DNA of 64,000 bases, from positions 3,100,001-3,164,000 of the forward strand of contig CP118523.1 in NCBI GenBank assembly GCA_029227815.1, given 5' to 3'. The position numbers and the translations under genes were made by a program. Under the pieces are notes generated by a model that had not been told where the DNA came from, did not search any database, and saw nothing but the letters and a program-made list of their open reading frames with translations. How positions within the stretch are numbered: the first letter of the stretch is position 1; each line of letters opens with the position of its first letter. Below, one piece after another: positions 1 to 7,776 of the stretch. This stretch comes from Clostridiaceae bacterium M8S5 (GTDB lineage: Bacteria; Bacillota; Clostridia; Tissierellales; MCWD3).

Positions 1-906
1 TAATCCACACTCATACTCAGCAATCATTTTAAAAATATCTGCATTATAACTTTTACACGAAGTTATTTTAACTAAATTTTCTATTTCATCAAATTCTAAT
101 TTAAATTTTTCTTTCTCAGCTAATATTGATAAGCTCTTTTTGAAATTCACTTTCATATTTTCAACCTTTATTAAAGTTTCTTTCTGTGATTTAAGCATTT
201 TTTTCAGTCCTTCTGGTGTATCTTTAGCAATAATCTGCCCTTTATCAATAATATATATATAATCACATAACTCTTCTGCTTCAGTAATATAGTGTGTGGT
301 TAATAATATACCTTTATTATTATCAGTTGCTAATTTTTTAATATATGTTCTCATCTTCTGAGCAATATTTATATCTAATCCTAGGGTAGGTTCATCTAAA
401 AAAATGTAGTCTGGATCATTGATTACTCCTCTAGCAATTTGCAACCTTTGCTTCATACCTTTAGAATATCTTTCTACAGGCATATTCTCTGAATCTTTTA
501 AGTCAACCATATCTAATAATTTATCTATCCTCTTATCCAGCTCTTTCTTTTGAATCCCATATAACGAACCAAAATATTCCAAATTCTCTCTAGCTGATAA
601 ACGCCAGTATAAATTTCGCTCTCCTCCAGTAATTAAATTTAACTTTTCCTTTACTTTTTTATAATATTTTACAGAATCAATCCCATCTATCATTATTGAT
701 CCTGAAGTAGGATCAATAATTCCACACAACATTTTAATAGTCGTTGTCTTACCCGCACCGTTAACACCTAATAGACCAATAATTTTGCCTTTTTCTAACT
801 CTAAACTCAGTTTTTTAACTGCACAAACTCTTTTTCTCTTTGCTAAATGAAACTTCTTCTTCTCTTTAAATGTGTATGTTTTTGAAATATTACTAGCTAC
901 TAACAC
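1..906 (-). CDS. ABC transporter ATP-binding protein (3' end outside window)
   Basis: This is the ATPase subunit of an ABC-2 type exporter, open at the left window edge. I read it from a GTG at 906 with AGGAGG eight bases upstream. Visible motifs in order are Walker A (GVNGAGKTTT), a Q-loop region, an ABC signature that reads SKGMKQRL, Walker B (YIFLDEPTLGLD) and the switch histidine in LLTTHYITEAEEL. About 300 residues are in view, so little besides the extreme C-terminus is missing. The permease gene lies 90 bp upstream on the same strand, so the two probably form one exporter. The upstream PqqD, protease and small peptide genes suggest peptide export. The substrate itself is inference. Confidence 0.93.
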   Translation of the reverse strand, partial: MLVASNISKTYTFKEKKKFHLAKRKRVCAVKKLSLELEKGKIIGLLGVNGAGKTTTIKMLCGIIDPTSGSIMIDGIDSVKYYKKVKEKLNLITGGERNLYWRLSARENLEYFGSLYGIQKKELDKRIDKLLDMVDLKDSENMPVERYSKGMKQRLQIARGVINDPDYIFLDEPTLGLDINIAQKMRTYIKKLATDNNKGILLTTHYITEAEELCDYIYIIDKGQIIAKDTPEGLKKMLKSQKETLIKVENMKVNFKKSLSILAEKEKFKLEFDEIENLVKITSCKSYNADIFKMIAEYECGL

Positions 907-996
907 ACTCTATACCTCCTGTATATAATTTAAAATCCTGTAAATACTCAATCATTACTATAATATCTATATTTATTTAGCAATTACACCAAATAA

Positions 997-1806
997 TTAT
1001 CCAAAAATATCATTCATTATATTCTTCTCCATTTTTTTATTGAAGTAAATACCTATAACAAGATATATAATACTTAAAGCCAAAATTTGAACTACAAGAT
1101 GCATGTTATTTACCAACTTTTCTTCTAATAAAACAACTGCTCTATATAACTTTAGGCTAGCTGTCATAGGAATGATTTCTGAAATAAATTGAATAGATTT
1201 TGGTAAATATTCAATGGGAAACGCAACTCCTGAAATAATATATAAAATCATAAATAGTGTATTTTGAGTTATATAAGTATCTCTTGTTTTTAACATTATT
1301 GATGACAATAATACTCCCAATGCAAAAAAGGAGAATAGTATAATTAGAATAATAATGATAGATTCAAATGTAAGAATTCTTGATACTTTAGCACCAAAAA
1401 AACTCCCAAGAACAACAACTATTCCAAATTGCATTATTGTATATGAAATTTGTTCAATTTGACAACCAATAAAATACCCAGCACGTGAAGCCGGTGAAAT
1501 AAGCAATGCTCCTATGGTGCCCTCTCTCAATTCAGTTATCAATGCTCTACCAATATTCATCAAAGTAGCAATTCCAAGGATATTGATTGCTATACCAAGC
1601 ACAATAAAAGTTATATAGTCTGAAGAATCTGTATATTCAACAAAACTTGATGTAACCTTTCCATCGAACATAAACTTATATATTAAATACGGAATCAATA
1701 TTGAAAATAAAGCATTAAATAACCTTCCTAAAAGATAAGTCCAAGGATAAGCTCTTTTTCGAGTAATTCTATTTTTCACATAAGTAGATTTTATAATTTC
1801 AAACAT
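997..1806 (-). CDS. ABC-2 type transporter permease
   Basis: A 269-residue polytopic membrane protein with about six hydrophobic segments and a cytoplasmic N-terminus rich in Lys/Arg. It has the ABC2_membrane layout, including a conserved-looking ELREGTIGALLISP segment near residue 95, which in this family is the coupling-helix region contacting the ATPase. TTGGAGGGC precedes the ATG. It follows the CPBP protease gene by 15 bp and precedes the ATPase gene, so these are surely co-transcribed. It is the likely membrane channel for a peptide or other small product of this locus. Family assignment is firm; the cargo is inferred from context. Confidence 0.9.
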   Translation of the reverse strand: MFEIIKSTYVKNRITRKRAYPWTYLLGRLFNALFSILIPYLIYKFMFDGKVTSSFVEYTDSSDYITFIVLGIAINILGIATLMNIGRALITELREGTIGALLISPASRAGYFIGCQIEQISYTIMQFGIVVVLGSFFGAKVSRILTFESIIIILIILFSFFALGVLLSSIMLKTRDTYITQNTLFMILYIISGVAFPIEYLPKSIQFISEIIPMTASLKLYRAVVLLEEKLVNNMHLVVQILALSIIYLVIGIYFNKKMEKNIMNDIFG

Positions 1807-1821
1807 AAGCCCTCCAAAAAT

Positions 1822-2577
1822 TTAATAATCATTAAACGAAAAATCTTTTATTTCTTCACCTCTAAATACTCTTCTTATCAAAACTATATAGTGAGGACTA
1901 TTAAAAAGAAAATGCCCCAACAAACAGCCCCCTATCGCTCCTGTTAAATAAAATACTATTCCTAACACTAATCCTACAATAAAATGATAAATATAAGCCA
2001 CTACTTTAAAACTTTGGTTACTCCATCTATACATATAATGACCATGAACAAATAAAATACTGCTAATTAGTATAGAATATACTCCTAAAGTTTCTCTAGC
2101 ATATCCTATTAAAAAATATCTAAAGAACACCTCTTCAGCAACAATACTCAAACTTAAAAATAACATCCTTTCAAAAAAAACTCTTTTTGATATTCTAAAC
2201 ATAGTCGTTATGCTATTTTCTTTGAGCAATTTAATAACATTTTTATGATTTAATAAAAGTAATAGACTCCCTCCAATAAAACCATATACTAAAGATAATA
2301 CTTGCTGCGAATCAGTAATTCCAATATTTAAAATTATTATAGGAAAAAAATTAGGAACATAAAAAACAATATATTGAATATAATCATTATACTTTAAAAT
2401 TTTTCTAACAATAGGTGCAAAAGTAAGAACCAAAACTATAAACGAATAAAAAATAGTAATATTGAAATAAACTTTATTTTTTTTTATAAACAAAAAAAAT
2501 ACTAGTATAATACAAAGAATCATTAATGATATGATTTGTTTTTTGAAAATATATGGTTGTGTTTTTTTTCTATCCAT
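1822..2577 (-). CDS. CPBP family intramembrane glutamic protease (CAAX-type)
   Basis: A 251-residue protein with about seven to eight hydrophobic helices. The two signature motifs of the CPBP/Abi family are visible: EEVFFR near residue 150 and the downstream FVHGH, with a later HFLFN histidine. Members cleave near membranes. In bacteriocin and RiPP loci they often serve as leader-peptide peptidases or immunity proteins. The gene starts 10 bp after the PqqD gene and is followed within 15 bp by the ABC permease, so it sits inside the putative peptide operon. A maturation or immunity role is inference from this position. Confidence 0.88.
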   Translation of the reverse strand: MDRKKTQPYIFKKQIISLMILCIILVFFLFIKKNKVYFNITIFYSFIVLVLTFAPIVRKILKYNDYIQYIVFYVPNFFPIIILNIGITDSQQVLSLVYGFIGGSLLLLLNHKNVIKLLKENSITTMFRISKRVFFERMLFLSLSIVAEEVFFRYFLIGYARETLGVYSILISSILFVHGHYMYRWSNQSFKVVAYIYHFIVGLVLGIVFYLTGAIGGCLLGHFLFNSPHYIVLIRRVFRGEEIKDFSFNDY

Positions 2578-2587
2578 AATTTCACCA

Positions 2588-2845
2588 TTAAACTACCTTA
2601 ACTATTCCTTCTGCATCTAAATCTATCAAATATTCTTCAATATATTCAAAAATCTCTTTTGAGTCCATTTGATAAAACTGTGATAATATGTTACTAATTT
2701 CAATTATATTTCTTTTTCCATCGCATAAATCAAATATTCTTGCCCCAACTTCATTCACTTGAAATATCTCACCACTATTTATAACAAAAAATCCTGATTC
2801 ATTTTTAAATATCACTGCTCCTAATACTTTTTTATATATTTTCAT
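2588..2845 (-). CDS. PqqD-family peptide-recognition protein (RRE domain)
   Basis: An 85-residue stand-alone PqqD-fold protein. It shows the family pattern: an N-terminal beta hairpin ending in GEIFQVNEVGARIFDLCDG, followed by a helix-rich half with IIEISNILSQFY and an acidic YIEEYLIDL helix. PqqD domains bind the leader of ribosomally made peptides and present them to modifying enzymes. No radical-SAM, YcaO or asparagine-synthetase partner is visible inside the window. It is the first gene of the block that continues into the protease and ABC exporter. The SD (AAAGGAATG) is moderate. Confidence 0.85.
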   Translation of the reverse strand: MKIYKKVLGAVIFKNESGFFVINSGEIFQVNEVGARIFDLCDGKRNIIEISNILSQFYQMDSKEIFEYIEEYLIDLDAEGIVKVV

Positions 2846-2872
2846 AAATAATATTCATTCCTTTCATAAGCT

Positions 2873-2900
2873 CAGGTACAGAATATTATTAACTCTGTAC
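2873..2900 (-). repeat. Inverted repeat upstream of the PqqD gene
   Basis: GTACAGA and TCTGTAC arms of seven bases flank an 11-base spacer, about 30 bp upstream of the PqqD start codon. It could be an operator or the remains of a terminator of the decayed upstream frame. No T-run follows, so a terminator is less likely. Confidence 0.35.
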
Positions 2901-3043
2901 TTAGAACTAATTTATTTTCGTAATCGTGTATATTAAAAAATTTTTAGTCATAAAAAATCACTTAATTTATAACCTAATCAATTGTTAACATATTTTGTGG
3001 ACAGTATTTTGCTACCTGATTATAAAAATTTTAAATTCTCGTT

Positions 3044-3334
3044 TTAGAATGTCGTTGCTAACCCAAGAAGATAATTATCATGATTACGAATATTTACATC
3101 TTTAAAAACATTCAAATATGTAAGCATAGTATATCCGAAGCACTCTCTAAATTGCACTTTTCCTGAAGATTGCAAAATCACTATATAATAAACTGAATTT
3201 AAGAATAGTGATGAATCAACTTTAGTTTGTTAACCTTTAAATTTAATGATTTTTGATTTTACAGCATAAAATTTCTTTACAATTTGCTTTTGTTGATTAG
3301 TAATACATAGTAAATTTTCATCTCTCAGGTCAGT
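3044..3334 (-). pseudogene. Decayed reading frame in the peptide locus, origin unknown
   Basis: The roughly 540 bp between the nucleotidyltransferase and PqqD genes has no intact gene. On the minus strand one frame stays open for 95 codons with a single TAA at 3232-3230. It gives 34 residues ending IIKFKG, then 61 residues ending YLLGLATTF. The composition looks protein-like (mixed charged and hydrophobic residues, Cys, Trp-free), but I do not recognise the family. There is no SD or start codon at the left end of the frame. It may be the C-terminal remnant of a lost maturation enzyme of this locus, or of a transposase. Confidence 0.35.
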
Positions 3335-3384
3335 TTATTGGTATTAAATTTAATCTATTGGAATAACTACTCAATGCTGTCTTT

Positions 3385-4161
3385 TTACGTAAGAGCTATA
3401 GAATTAAAAATTTTTTGAATTAACTCTAATTTTTCTTCAATAAATTTCTCTATATTTTCAGCATCAACCGAAGGATATAATTGATATTTGTAGAAATTTC
3501 CAACTATTTCTTTCATCGAAAAATCATTTTCAAAATTCATTAAAAATACCTTTGAAATCCACTTGCTTTTTACTGTTATGATACCCCTTTTTACATTAAG
3601 TGCACCGATAGCATTATGAAGCGCATAATAAGCACAATCCACAGCAGCAACATAATTGCCTGAATTATACATACTAATTGCATCTTGATACCATGAATTT
3701 GATTCTACTATATAGCAATTCAATATTGCATCATTTAACTTAGATTTTTTAATTCTATTTTTTAGTTCTTCACCTTCGACTTTTCCTACAATCATCTCAC
3801 TAACCCTAACTCTATGAACTAATTTAAAATAATCTATATCTAAAATTTTATTATATGATTCATCAATTTCATCAATTAATTTATAAATTTCAGAAATTGG
3901 CCAATATTCAATATCTAGAGACGCTTTTTTTAACTTAATATTTTTTATCTGATGCGTTTCAGCATCTCTACTAAATGGTATGTTCCCTGGTTCTTTCATA
4001 AGAACATATACATCAAAATCTGAGTCTTTATTACCTAATCCTTCTAAATGCGAACAATAAATAAACACAATAGCATCTGACGTGTCAACTTCAATCTTTG
4101 ATAAAATACCATCAACACTTATTTCGCACTCATTTAGTCTATTAACAAGAATTTTATTCAT
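3385..4161 (-). CDS. Nucleotidyltransferase with C-terminal HEPN-like domain
   Basis: A 258-residue protein. Residues 36-50 match the Pol-beta-type nucleotidyltransferase signature: S37, G41 and the D48-x-D50 metal pair in NKDSDFDVYVL, with the usual GS replaced by CS. A third acidic position is present in SLDIEYWP. The C-terminal half (about 145-255) is helical, with SWYQDAISMYNSGNYVAAVDCAYYALHNA, which resembles HEPN-type domains. Nucleotidyltransferases of this kind occur in toxin-antitoxin pairs, antibiotic modification and some RiPP (lasso-type) loci. Here it follows the precursor-like peptide gene after a stem-loop, which favours tailoring of the peptide. That role is inference. Confidence 0.8.
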   Translation of the reverse strand: MNKILVNRLNECEISVDGILSKIEVDTSDAIVFIYCSHLEGLGNKDSDFDVYVLMKEPGNIPFSRDAETHQIKNIKLKKASLDIEYWPISEIYKLIDEIDESYNKILDIDYFKLVHRVRVSEMIVGKVEGEELKNRIKKSKLNDAILNCYIVESNSWYQDAISMYNSGNYVAAVDCAYYALHNAIGALNVKRGIITVKSKWISKVFLMNFENDFSMKEIVGNFYKYQLYPSVDAENIEKFIEEKLELIQKIFNSIALT

Positions 4162-4173
4162 TCTTTCACCCTT

Positions 4174-4206
4174 TCTTTTATTAATACAGAGCCAACAAAG
4201 TTGGCT
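4174..4206 (-). terminator. Stem-loop between precursor peptide and nucleotidyltransferase genes
   Basis: The arms AGCCAAC and GTTGGCT, extendable to nine base pairs, enclose a three-base loop just after the small peptide stop codon. No long T-run follows on the minus strand. The likely effect is partial termination or 3'-end stabilisation, which would make the peptide transcript more abundant than the downstream genes. This is common in precursor-peptide operons. Confidence 0.6.
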
Positions 4207-4215
4207 CCTAAAACC

Positions 4216-4299
4216 TTAAATCTCCATACCAGCACTTAAAGAAGCGACGATTTTCTCATCAACAACCTTAATAATTACAGGTTTTTCAAATTTTTCCAT
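4216..4299 (-). CDS. Candidate RiPP precursor peptide (27 aa)
   Basis: A very short gene with a very strong SD (AAGGAGGGAG, five bases before ATG). The peptide begins MEKFEKPVIIKV, has an acidic-basic middle (VDEKIV) and ends in a small-residue tail, ASLSAGMEI. A charged leader with an F/Y-x-K-P-x-I-I-K pattern followed by an Ala/Ser/Gly-rich tail is typical of PqqD-bound precursors. It is too short for a soluble enzyme and has no hydrophobic signal segment. Its neighbours (nucleotidyltransferase, PqqD protein, protease, ABC exporter) all read the same way. The core sequence and the modification are unknown. Confidence 0.6.
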   Translation of the reverse strand: MEKFEKPVIIKVVDEKIVASLSAGMEI

Positions 4300-4324
4300 A
4301 ATTCTCCCTCCTTCCTTTACAATA

Positions 4325-4355
4325 CTGTCAGAGTTTATACAAACATCTTTGACAG
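4325..4355. repeat. Dyad in the leader of the precursor gene
   Basis: CTGTCA (4325-4330) and TGACAG (4350-4355) are perfect inverted arms, with inner GTTT/AAAC complementarity. The dyad lies about 26 bp upstream of the peptide start. It could be an operator or an RNA hairpin of the 5' leader. Confidence 0.4.
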
Positions 4356-4390
4356 CTTATTTTTTTATCTTATTTATAATAAACTTGACC

Positions 4391-4419
4391 TCCTCAGATT
4401 TTAAAGTATAATTACCTAT
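4391..4419 (+). promoter_or_regulatory. Sigma-A-like promoter, divergent from the peptide locus
   Basis: TTGACC, a 16-base spacer and a perfect TATAAT. It points rightward, away from the precursor gene, into a region with only a short ORF and a palindrome. It is the clearest promoter in this stretch. Confidence 0.6.
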
Positions 4420-4448
4420 ATAAATTAAAGGAGAAACAAGTCTAAAAC

Positions 4449-4529
4449 ATGGTTAATATCAACTTAAAAGAGACCCTTCATTTACTTATGTTAATGAAGC
4501 CTATTCTCATAAATCCATTACTTAACTAG
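4449..4529 (+). CDS. Short ORF (26 aa) downstream of the divergent promoter, doubtful
   Basis: ATG to TAG giving a hydrophobic, Leu/Met-rich peptide starting MVNINLKETLHLL. An AAAGGAG lies about 15 bases before the ATG, which is too far for efficient initiation. The same DNA contains the inverted arms CTTCATT/AATGAAG, and a palindrome TAGGCGCCTA follows. The transcript may therefore be a structured RNA and not a message. It is listed because the promoter in front of it is good. Confidence 0.25.
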   Translation: MVNINLKETLHLLMLMKPILINPLLN

Positions 4530-4543
4530 AGTAGGCGCCTAAT
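4530..4543. repeat. Perfect palindrome TAGGCGCCTA
   Basis: A ten-base GC-rich palindrome (4532-4541) stands out in very AT-rich surroundings, just after the short ORF. It could be a protein-binding site. There is no T-run for a terminator. The rest of 4544-4975 is AT-rich, and I see no gene in it. Confidence 0.35.
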
Positions 4544-4975
4544 AACCTCTGCAATTATTAAAGTCGTAATATCAATGCTATATAATTATATAACTAGATT
4601 TTTTTTCATTATTGTGAACAATAATGAAGATTATTATATTTTTTTTATTATTTCTACATTTAACCAATTTATTTATTTATTATACCACACTTTTACTTGT
4701 TTTTTTGTTTTTTCTGACATTTATCTTCTATTTTCGTTCGACTTTTTTCTACTTTAATTTACTTTTTATGCATCTACTAATTTACCATTTTTAAGTTAAT
4801 TTCTAGTTTTTGAAATTAATGTATAATAATTAAGCTAATATAAATCGAATAATTTAAATGTTTATCATAAATCATACTCTTTGAATTACTCTAGTAAGTA
4901 TAAACCGTGATGATACAAAGAACCGTAAAATATTAATAGCTACTTTCAATTTGTAATAGAGATAAGATTAAAATT

Positions 4976-5083
4976 TTGCGGTGGGAACATTCAGGATTTT
5001 GGCTGTATTATAAACGATCAGAAAAAGGGCATTTCAAATGGCCTAATAATGAAAATGAAGTAAAAGAAAGAGCTTTGATTTAA
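4976..5083 (+). pseudogene. IS66-family TnpB (Orf2) C-terminal remnant
   Basis: An open stretch of 35 codons ending in TAA, carrying the hallmark IS66 TnpB sequence GFWLYYKRSEKGHFKWP. No start, no upstream part of the gene and no tnpC follow, so only a small piece of the element survives. It marks this area as a past insertion site. Family recognition rests on the WLYYKR-E-G-F-WP pattern, which is highly characteristic. Confidence 0.75.
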
Positions 5084-5119
5084 GAGACCACTGAAAATCT
5101 AGCTAATTTCAGTGGCCTC
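5084..5119 (+). terminator. Strong hairpin after the IS66 remnant
   Basis: GAGACCACTGAAA pairs with TTTCAGTGGCCTC (one mismatch) around a ten-base loop. It is followed directly by the SD of the next gene and lacks a classic T-run. It may be a terminator of the former element or a leader structure for the zinc-ribbon gene. Confidence 0.55.
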
Positions 5120-5139
5120 TAAACTAAGGAGGTTTTTTT

Positions 5140-5376
5140 ATGAATATTTTTGATGGTTTTACTAAAGATGATGATTTAATTGAATTCAAATGCACTAAAT
5201 GTGGTTATTCTTTGTGGGTACCTAGATTCATTGTTGTTCAACTTGAAGAAGATAATATTTTTAATGGTCTTGATAAATCAATACCACCTCAGCCTTTTTG
5301 CCAATCTTGTGATGGCACTATGATTCCTGTTTCTTATACTGGAATTCAAGGTGTAAAATATCAATATAGTAAATAA
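5140..5376 (+). CDS. Small zinc-ribbon protein
   Basis: A 78-residue protein with two CxxC knuckles, CTKCGY at about residues 18-23 and CQSCDG at about 54-59, likely binding one zinc ion. AAGGAGG lies seven bases before the ATG. There are no membrane segments and no further domain, and I do not recognise a named family. It stands alone on the plus strand behind the IS66 remnant, so its role cannot be inferred from neighbours. Confidence 0.6.
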   Translation: MNIFDGFTKDDDLIEFKCTKCGYSLWVPRFIVVQLEEDNIFNGLDKSIPPQPFCQSCDGTMIPVSYTGIQGVKYQYSK

Positions 5377-5451
5377 TTTCAATCTGCTTTTATAGGTTCA
5401 TTTTGTTATTCCATACCTTTTCTAAAAAAGTTGAACTTTCCTATTAAAGAA

Positions 5452-5486
5452 CAAAAGCGCAACAACCCTCAAATCGTTACGCTTCA
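5452..5486 (-). terminator. Terminator of the PdaB-like gene
   Basis: AAGCG-x-AAC and GTT-x-CGCTT arms. On the minus strand the stem is followed by TTTTGTTCTTT. It lies just after the stop codon of the 5491-6264 gene. Confidence 0.65.
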
Positions 5487-5490
5487 CCAC

Positions 5491-6264
5491 CTATTTAGAT
5501 TTAATTTCTATCTGCTTACCAGTATTATCTATACGAAATTCTCCTTTGTATATTAGATGTGATACTGGTACTATTTTATACCCCTGTTTTGTCAATTTAT
5601 CTAGTATTAACGGTAAAAACTGCTCTACATACTTGGAGTTGTTATGAAATAATACTATTGAACCATTTTTTACATTTCTGGTTACTTTATCTACTACTGG
5701 TTGCACTCCGTAAGACTTCCAGTCGAGGCTGTCAACATCCCATTGAATCACATAGTAGCCTTGTTCTCTACATGTTTTTATGAGCCTATCATTATAATCT
5801 CCGAATGGAGGTCTGAATACAATAGTCCTTTGACCAGTGAGTTTTTTTACTAATAACTCTGTTCCTTTCAATTCTTTGATTATATTTTCTTTACTAAGCT
5901 TTGTCATATGAGGATGTGTTGATGAATGATTGCCTATTTCATGACCTCTTTTATGTATCTCTTTTACCATCTCTGGGTATTTTTCAGCCCAAAATTTAAC
6001 CAAGAAAAATGTTGTTTTGATATTGTATTTATCAAGTGTATCTAAGATACTAAGTGTATGATCTGCTCCCCATGCTGCATCAAAACTTATGGCTATAACT
6101 TTTTCTTTTTTATCTACGCTGTATATTGGAAGTTCTTTCTTTGGGCCAAATACATTCTTTATACCATCATCTATGATATCTGACCAACTAATCGCCATAA
6201 ATACAAATAGAAAAAGCAATATATATTTCATAATAATTTTTCTTCTTAATAAAACTATTTTCAT
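5491..6264 (-). CDS. pdaB: Polysaccharide deacetylase, PdaB-like (sporulation type)
   Basis: A 257-residue CE4 enzyme with an N-terminal signal anchor (about residues 12-28). NodB motif 1 reads ISFDAAWG: the first, catalytic Asp is kept and the second is Ala, as in clostridial PdaB proteins. Motif 2 is HSSTHPH (metal-binding histidines), motif 3 FRPPFG, motif 4 WDVDSLDW and motif 5 VLFHN. PdaB proteins act on cell wall polymer in the forespore late in sporulation. AGGAGG precedes the first ATG, although a second in-frame Met at residue 12 is possible. It is monocistronic with its own terminator. The PdaB label within the CE4 family is likely but not certain. Confidence 0.82.
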   Translation of the reverse strand: MKIVLLRRKIIMKYILLFLFVFMAISWSDIIDDGIKNVFGPKKELPIYSVDKKEKVIAISFDAAWGADHTLSILDTLDKYNIKTTFFLVKFWAEKYPEMVKEIHKRGHEIGNHSSTHPHMTKLSKENIIKELKGTELLVKKLTGQRTIVFRPPFGDYNDRLIKTCREQGYYVIQWDVDSLDWKSYGVQPVVDKVTRNVKNGSIVLFHNNSKYVEQFLPLILDKLTKQGYKIVPVSHLIYKGEFRIDNTGKQIEIKSK

Positions 6265-6377
6265 AGCATACCTCCTAGTAAGAAAAATTGTTGCTTTAAT
6301 ATAATTTATTTGTATTGCCTAACTATTATTACAAATAAACTAATTTGTTTTCTTATCTAGACTGTAGCTATCTATTA

Positions 6378-6551
6378 CTAATTTATTTTTGTATAAGATC
6401 TACCCAGTACTATTGAATTTTGATCATCTTCTTCTACAAATAAGTTGTTCTTATCTTTTAATCCTTCTAGTTTCATTATAAATTTGCATACTACAAGCCC
6501 TAAAAAGAACACTCCGCTTAGTATAGCAAATACTTTTAAACTTTTTTTCAC
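6378..6551 (-). CDS. Small single-span membrane protein (57 aa)
   Basis: A GTG start with AGGAGG eight bases upstream. One N-terminal transmembrane helix (about residues 6-26, containing one Cys) is followed by a charged cytoplasmic or external tail, LKDKNNLFVEEDDQNS. It lies about 65 bp downstream of the YibE/F gene on the same strand and could be co-transcribed with it. I do not recognise the family. Confidence 0.6.
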   Translation of the reverse strand: MKKSLKVFAILSGVFFLGLVVCKFIMKLEGLKDKNNLFVEEDDQNSIVLGRSYTKIN

Positions 6552-6617
6552 CTGTGTATCCTCCTCGTCTCTTTGTCTTTAAGTAAATATTATTACAAAA
6601 AATTGATTATTTCAAGT

Positions 6618-7757
6618 TTATGCCTGTTTTTTTCTACCCATAATTAATGTATATACAAAAGCTGTTATAGGTATAGTAAATATCAGCCCTATACTTCCAG
6701 CTAACGCTCTAACTATCTCTGTTGCCACCATTTCTTTATTTATTACATCTACTATGGTGTAATCGTATGCCATAAATAATAGCATTAAGTTAAGAAACCC
6801 TCCTGTATATGCTAGTATCAATGTATTGGACATAGTTCCCATTATATCTCTTCCTACATTCATACCTGACTTAAATAACTCTTTCATGTGTATATCTGGC
6901 TTTTTTTCTTTTATCTCTGACATAGCAGATGATATTGACATACTAACATCCATGACTGCACCAAGAGCTCCTAGAATAATAGCTGAAAATAATATTCCTC
7001 TGAAATTAAATTTTACTTCTTGAGGTATCATTGTCAGCATCTGAGCTTCTTCATTACTTAAACCATTAAGATGCGCATATTTACTGACTATTAACGTCAA
7101 GATACCAGCCAATAATACTCCTAGAGATGTTCCTATAATCGCTGATACACTTTTTGTGTTGATCCCATTTAATATTATAAGAGTTAGTGTTATTACTCCA
7201 ATACAAACAGCTATGGATAATAATATTGGGTCATTCCCTTTTAATATCAATGGAAGATAAATTTTCAGTATAGCTATTATTGTCAGTGAGAGTGTAATTA
7301 CTGACTTGAGCCCTTTAAATCCTCCTATTACTACTAATAGTACTATAAAAAGCCCTATCATCCAGTACAAATATTTATCTCTTACTACATCTGATATGTA
7401 TGCTGCTTGAAAATAGCCATCTTCATCTTCATCTATTAGTAAAATTACATCGTCTCCTGGATTTACATTTATATTATAGGCTAATCTATCATCTAGTATA
7501 TTTTGTATTAATAGCTCTTGCCCTTTATATTTTCCATTTTTAACTAAGACTTTTATTGTCTGGTAAGTCAATGTTTCACCTTGTGTATAACCTTCTATTC
7601 CCTTTCTTTCCTCTGCTACTATCTCTAATGCTTTTCCTCTAATCATTTCTTTTTTAGGTTTATTATTGTGATTTCCTTCTTCAACGCTTGCCCCGTAACA
7701 TATATTAGCTGATATGATAACTATCATTATCATCACTAGTATTTTTAATTTCTTCAT
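6618..7757 (-). CDS. YibE/F family membrane protein
   Basis: A 379-residue protein. A signal-like N-terminus (about 1-22) is followed by an external beta-rich domain (about 35-125, containing GDDVILLIDEDEDGY) and then seven or eight transmembrane helices. The membrane part has the YibE/F features, including GALGAVMDVSMSISSAMSEI around residue 265 and LILAYTGG near 320. The molecular function of the family is not established. It sits 19 bp downstream of a lipoprotein deacetylase gene and is probably co-transcribed with it. The start has GGGGG-rich SD spacing. Confidence 0.88.
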   Translation of the reverse strand: MKKLKILVMIMIVIISANICYGASVEEGNHNNKPKKEMIRGKALEIVAEERKGIEGYTQGETLTYQTIKVLVKNGKYKGQELLIQNILDDRLAYNINVNPGDDVILLIDEDEDGYFQAAYISDVVRDKYLYWMIGLFIVLLVVIGGFKGLKSVITLSLTIIAILKIYLPLILKGNDPILLSIAVCIGVITLTLIILNGINTKSVSAIIGTSLGVLLAGILTLIVSKYAHLNGLSNEEAQMLTMIPQEVKFNFRGILFSAIILGALGAVMDVSMSISSAMSEIKEKKPDIHMKELFKSGMNVGRDIMGTMSNTLILAYTGGFLNLMLLFMAYDYTIVDVINKEMVATEIVRALAGSIGLIFTIPITAFVYTLIMGRKKQA

Positions 7758-7776
7758 TTTTTCCCCCTTTTAACTG

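Noticed and set aside
3044-3334. Decayed frame as a lasso cyclase or radical-SAM fragment
   Set aside because: No CxxxCxxC or synthetase motif is visible. Family left open.
4575-4757. 60-codon plus-strand ORF
   Set aside because: Almost only Phe, Tyr, Ile and Leu from AT-rich DNA. No SD and no domain.
5559-5783. Plus-strand ORF inside the PdaB-like gene
   Set aside because: Lies in a frame opposite a gene with intact CE4 motifs.
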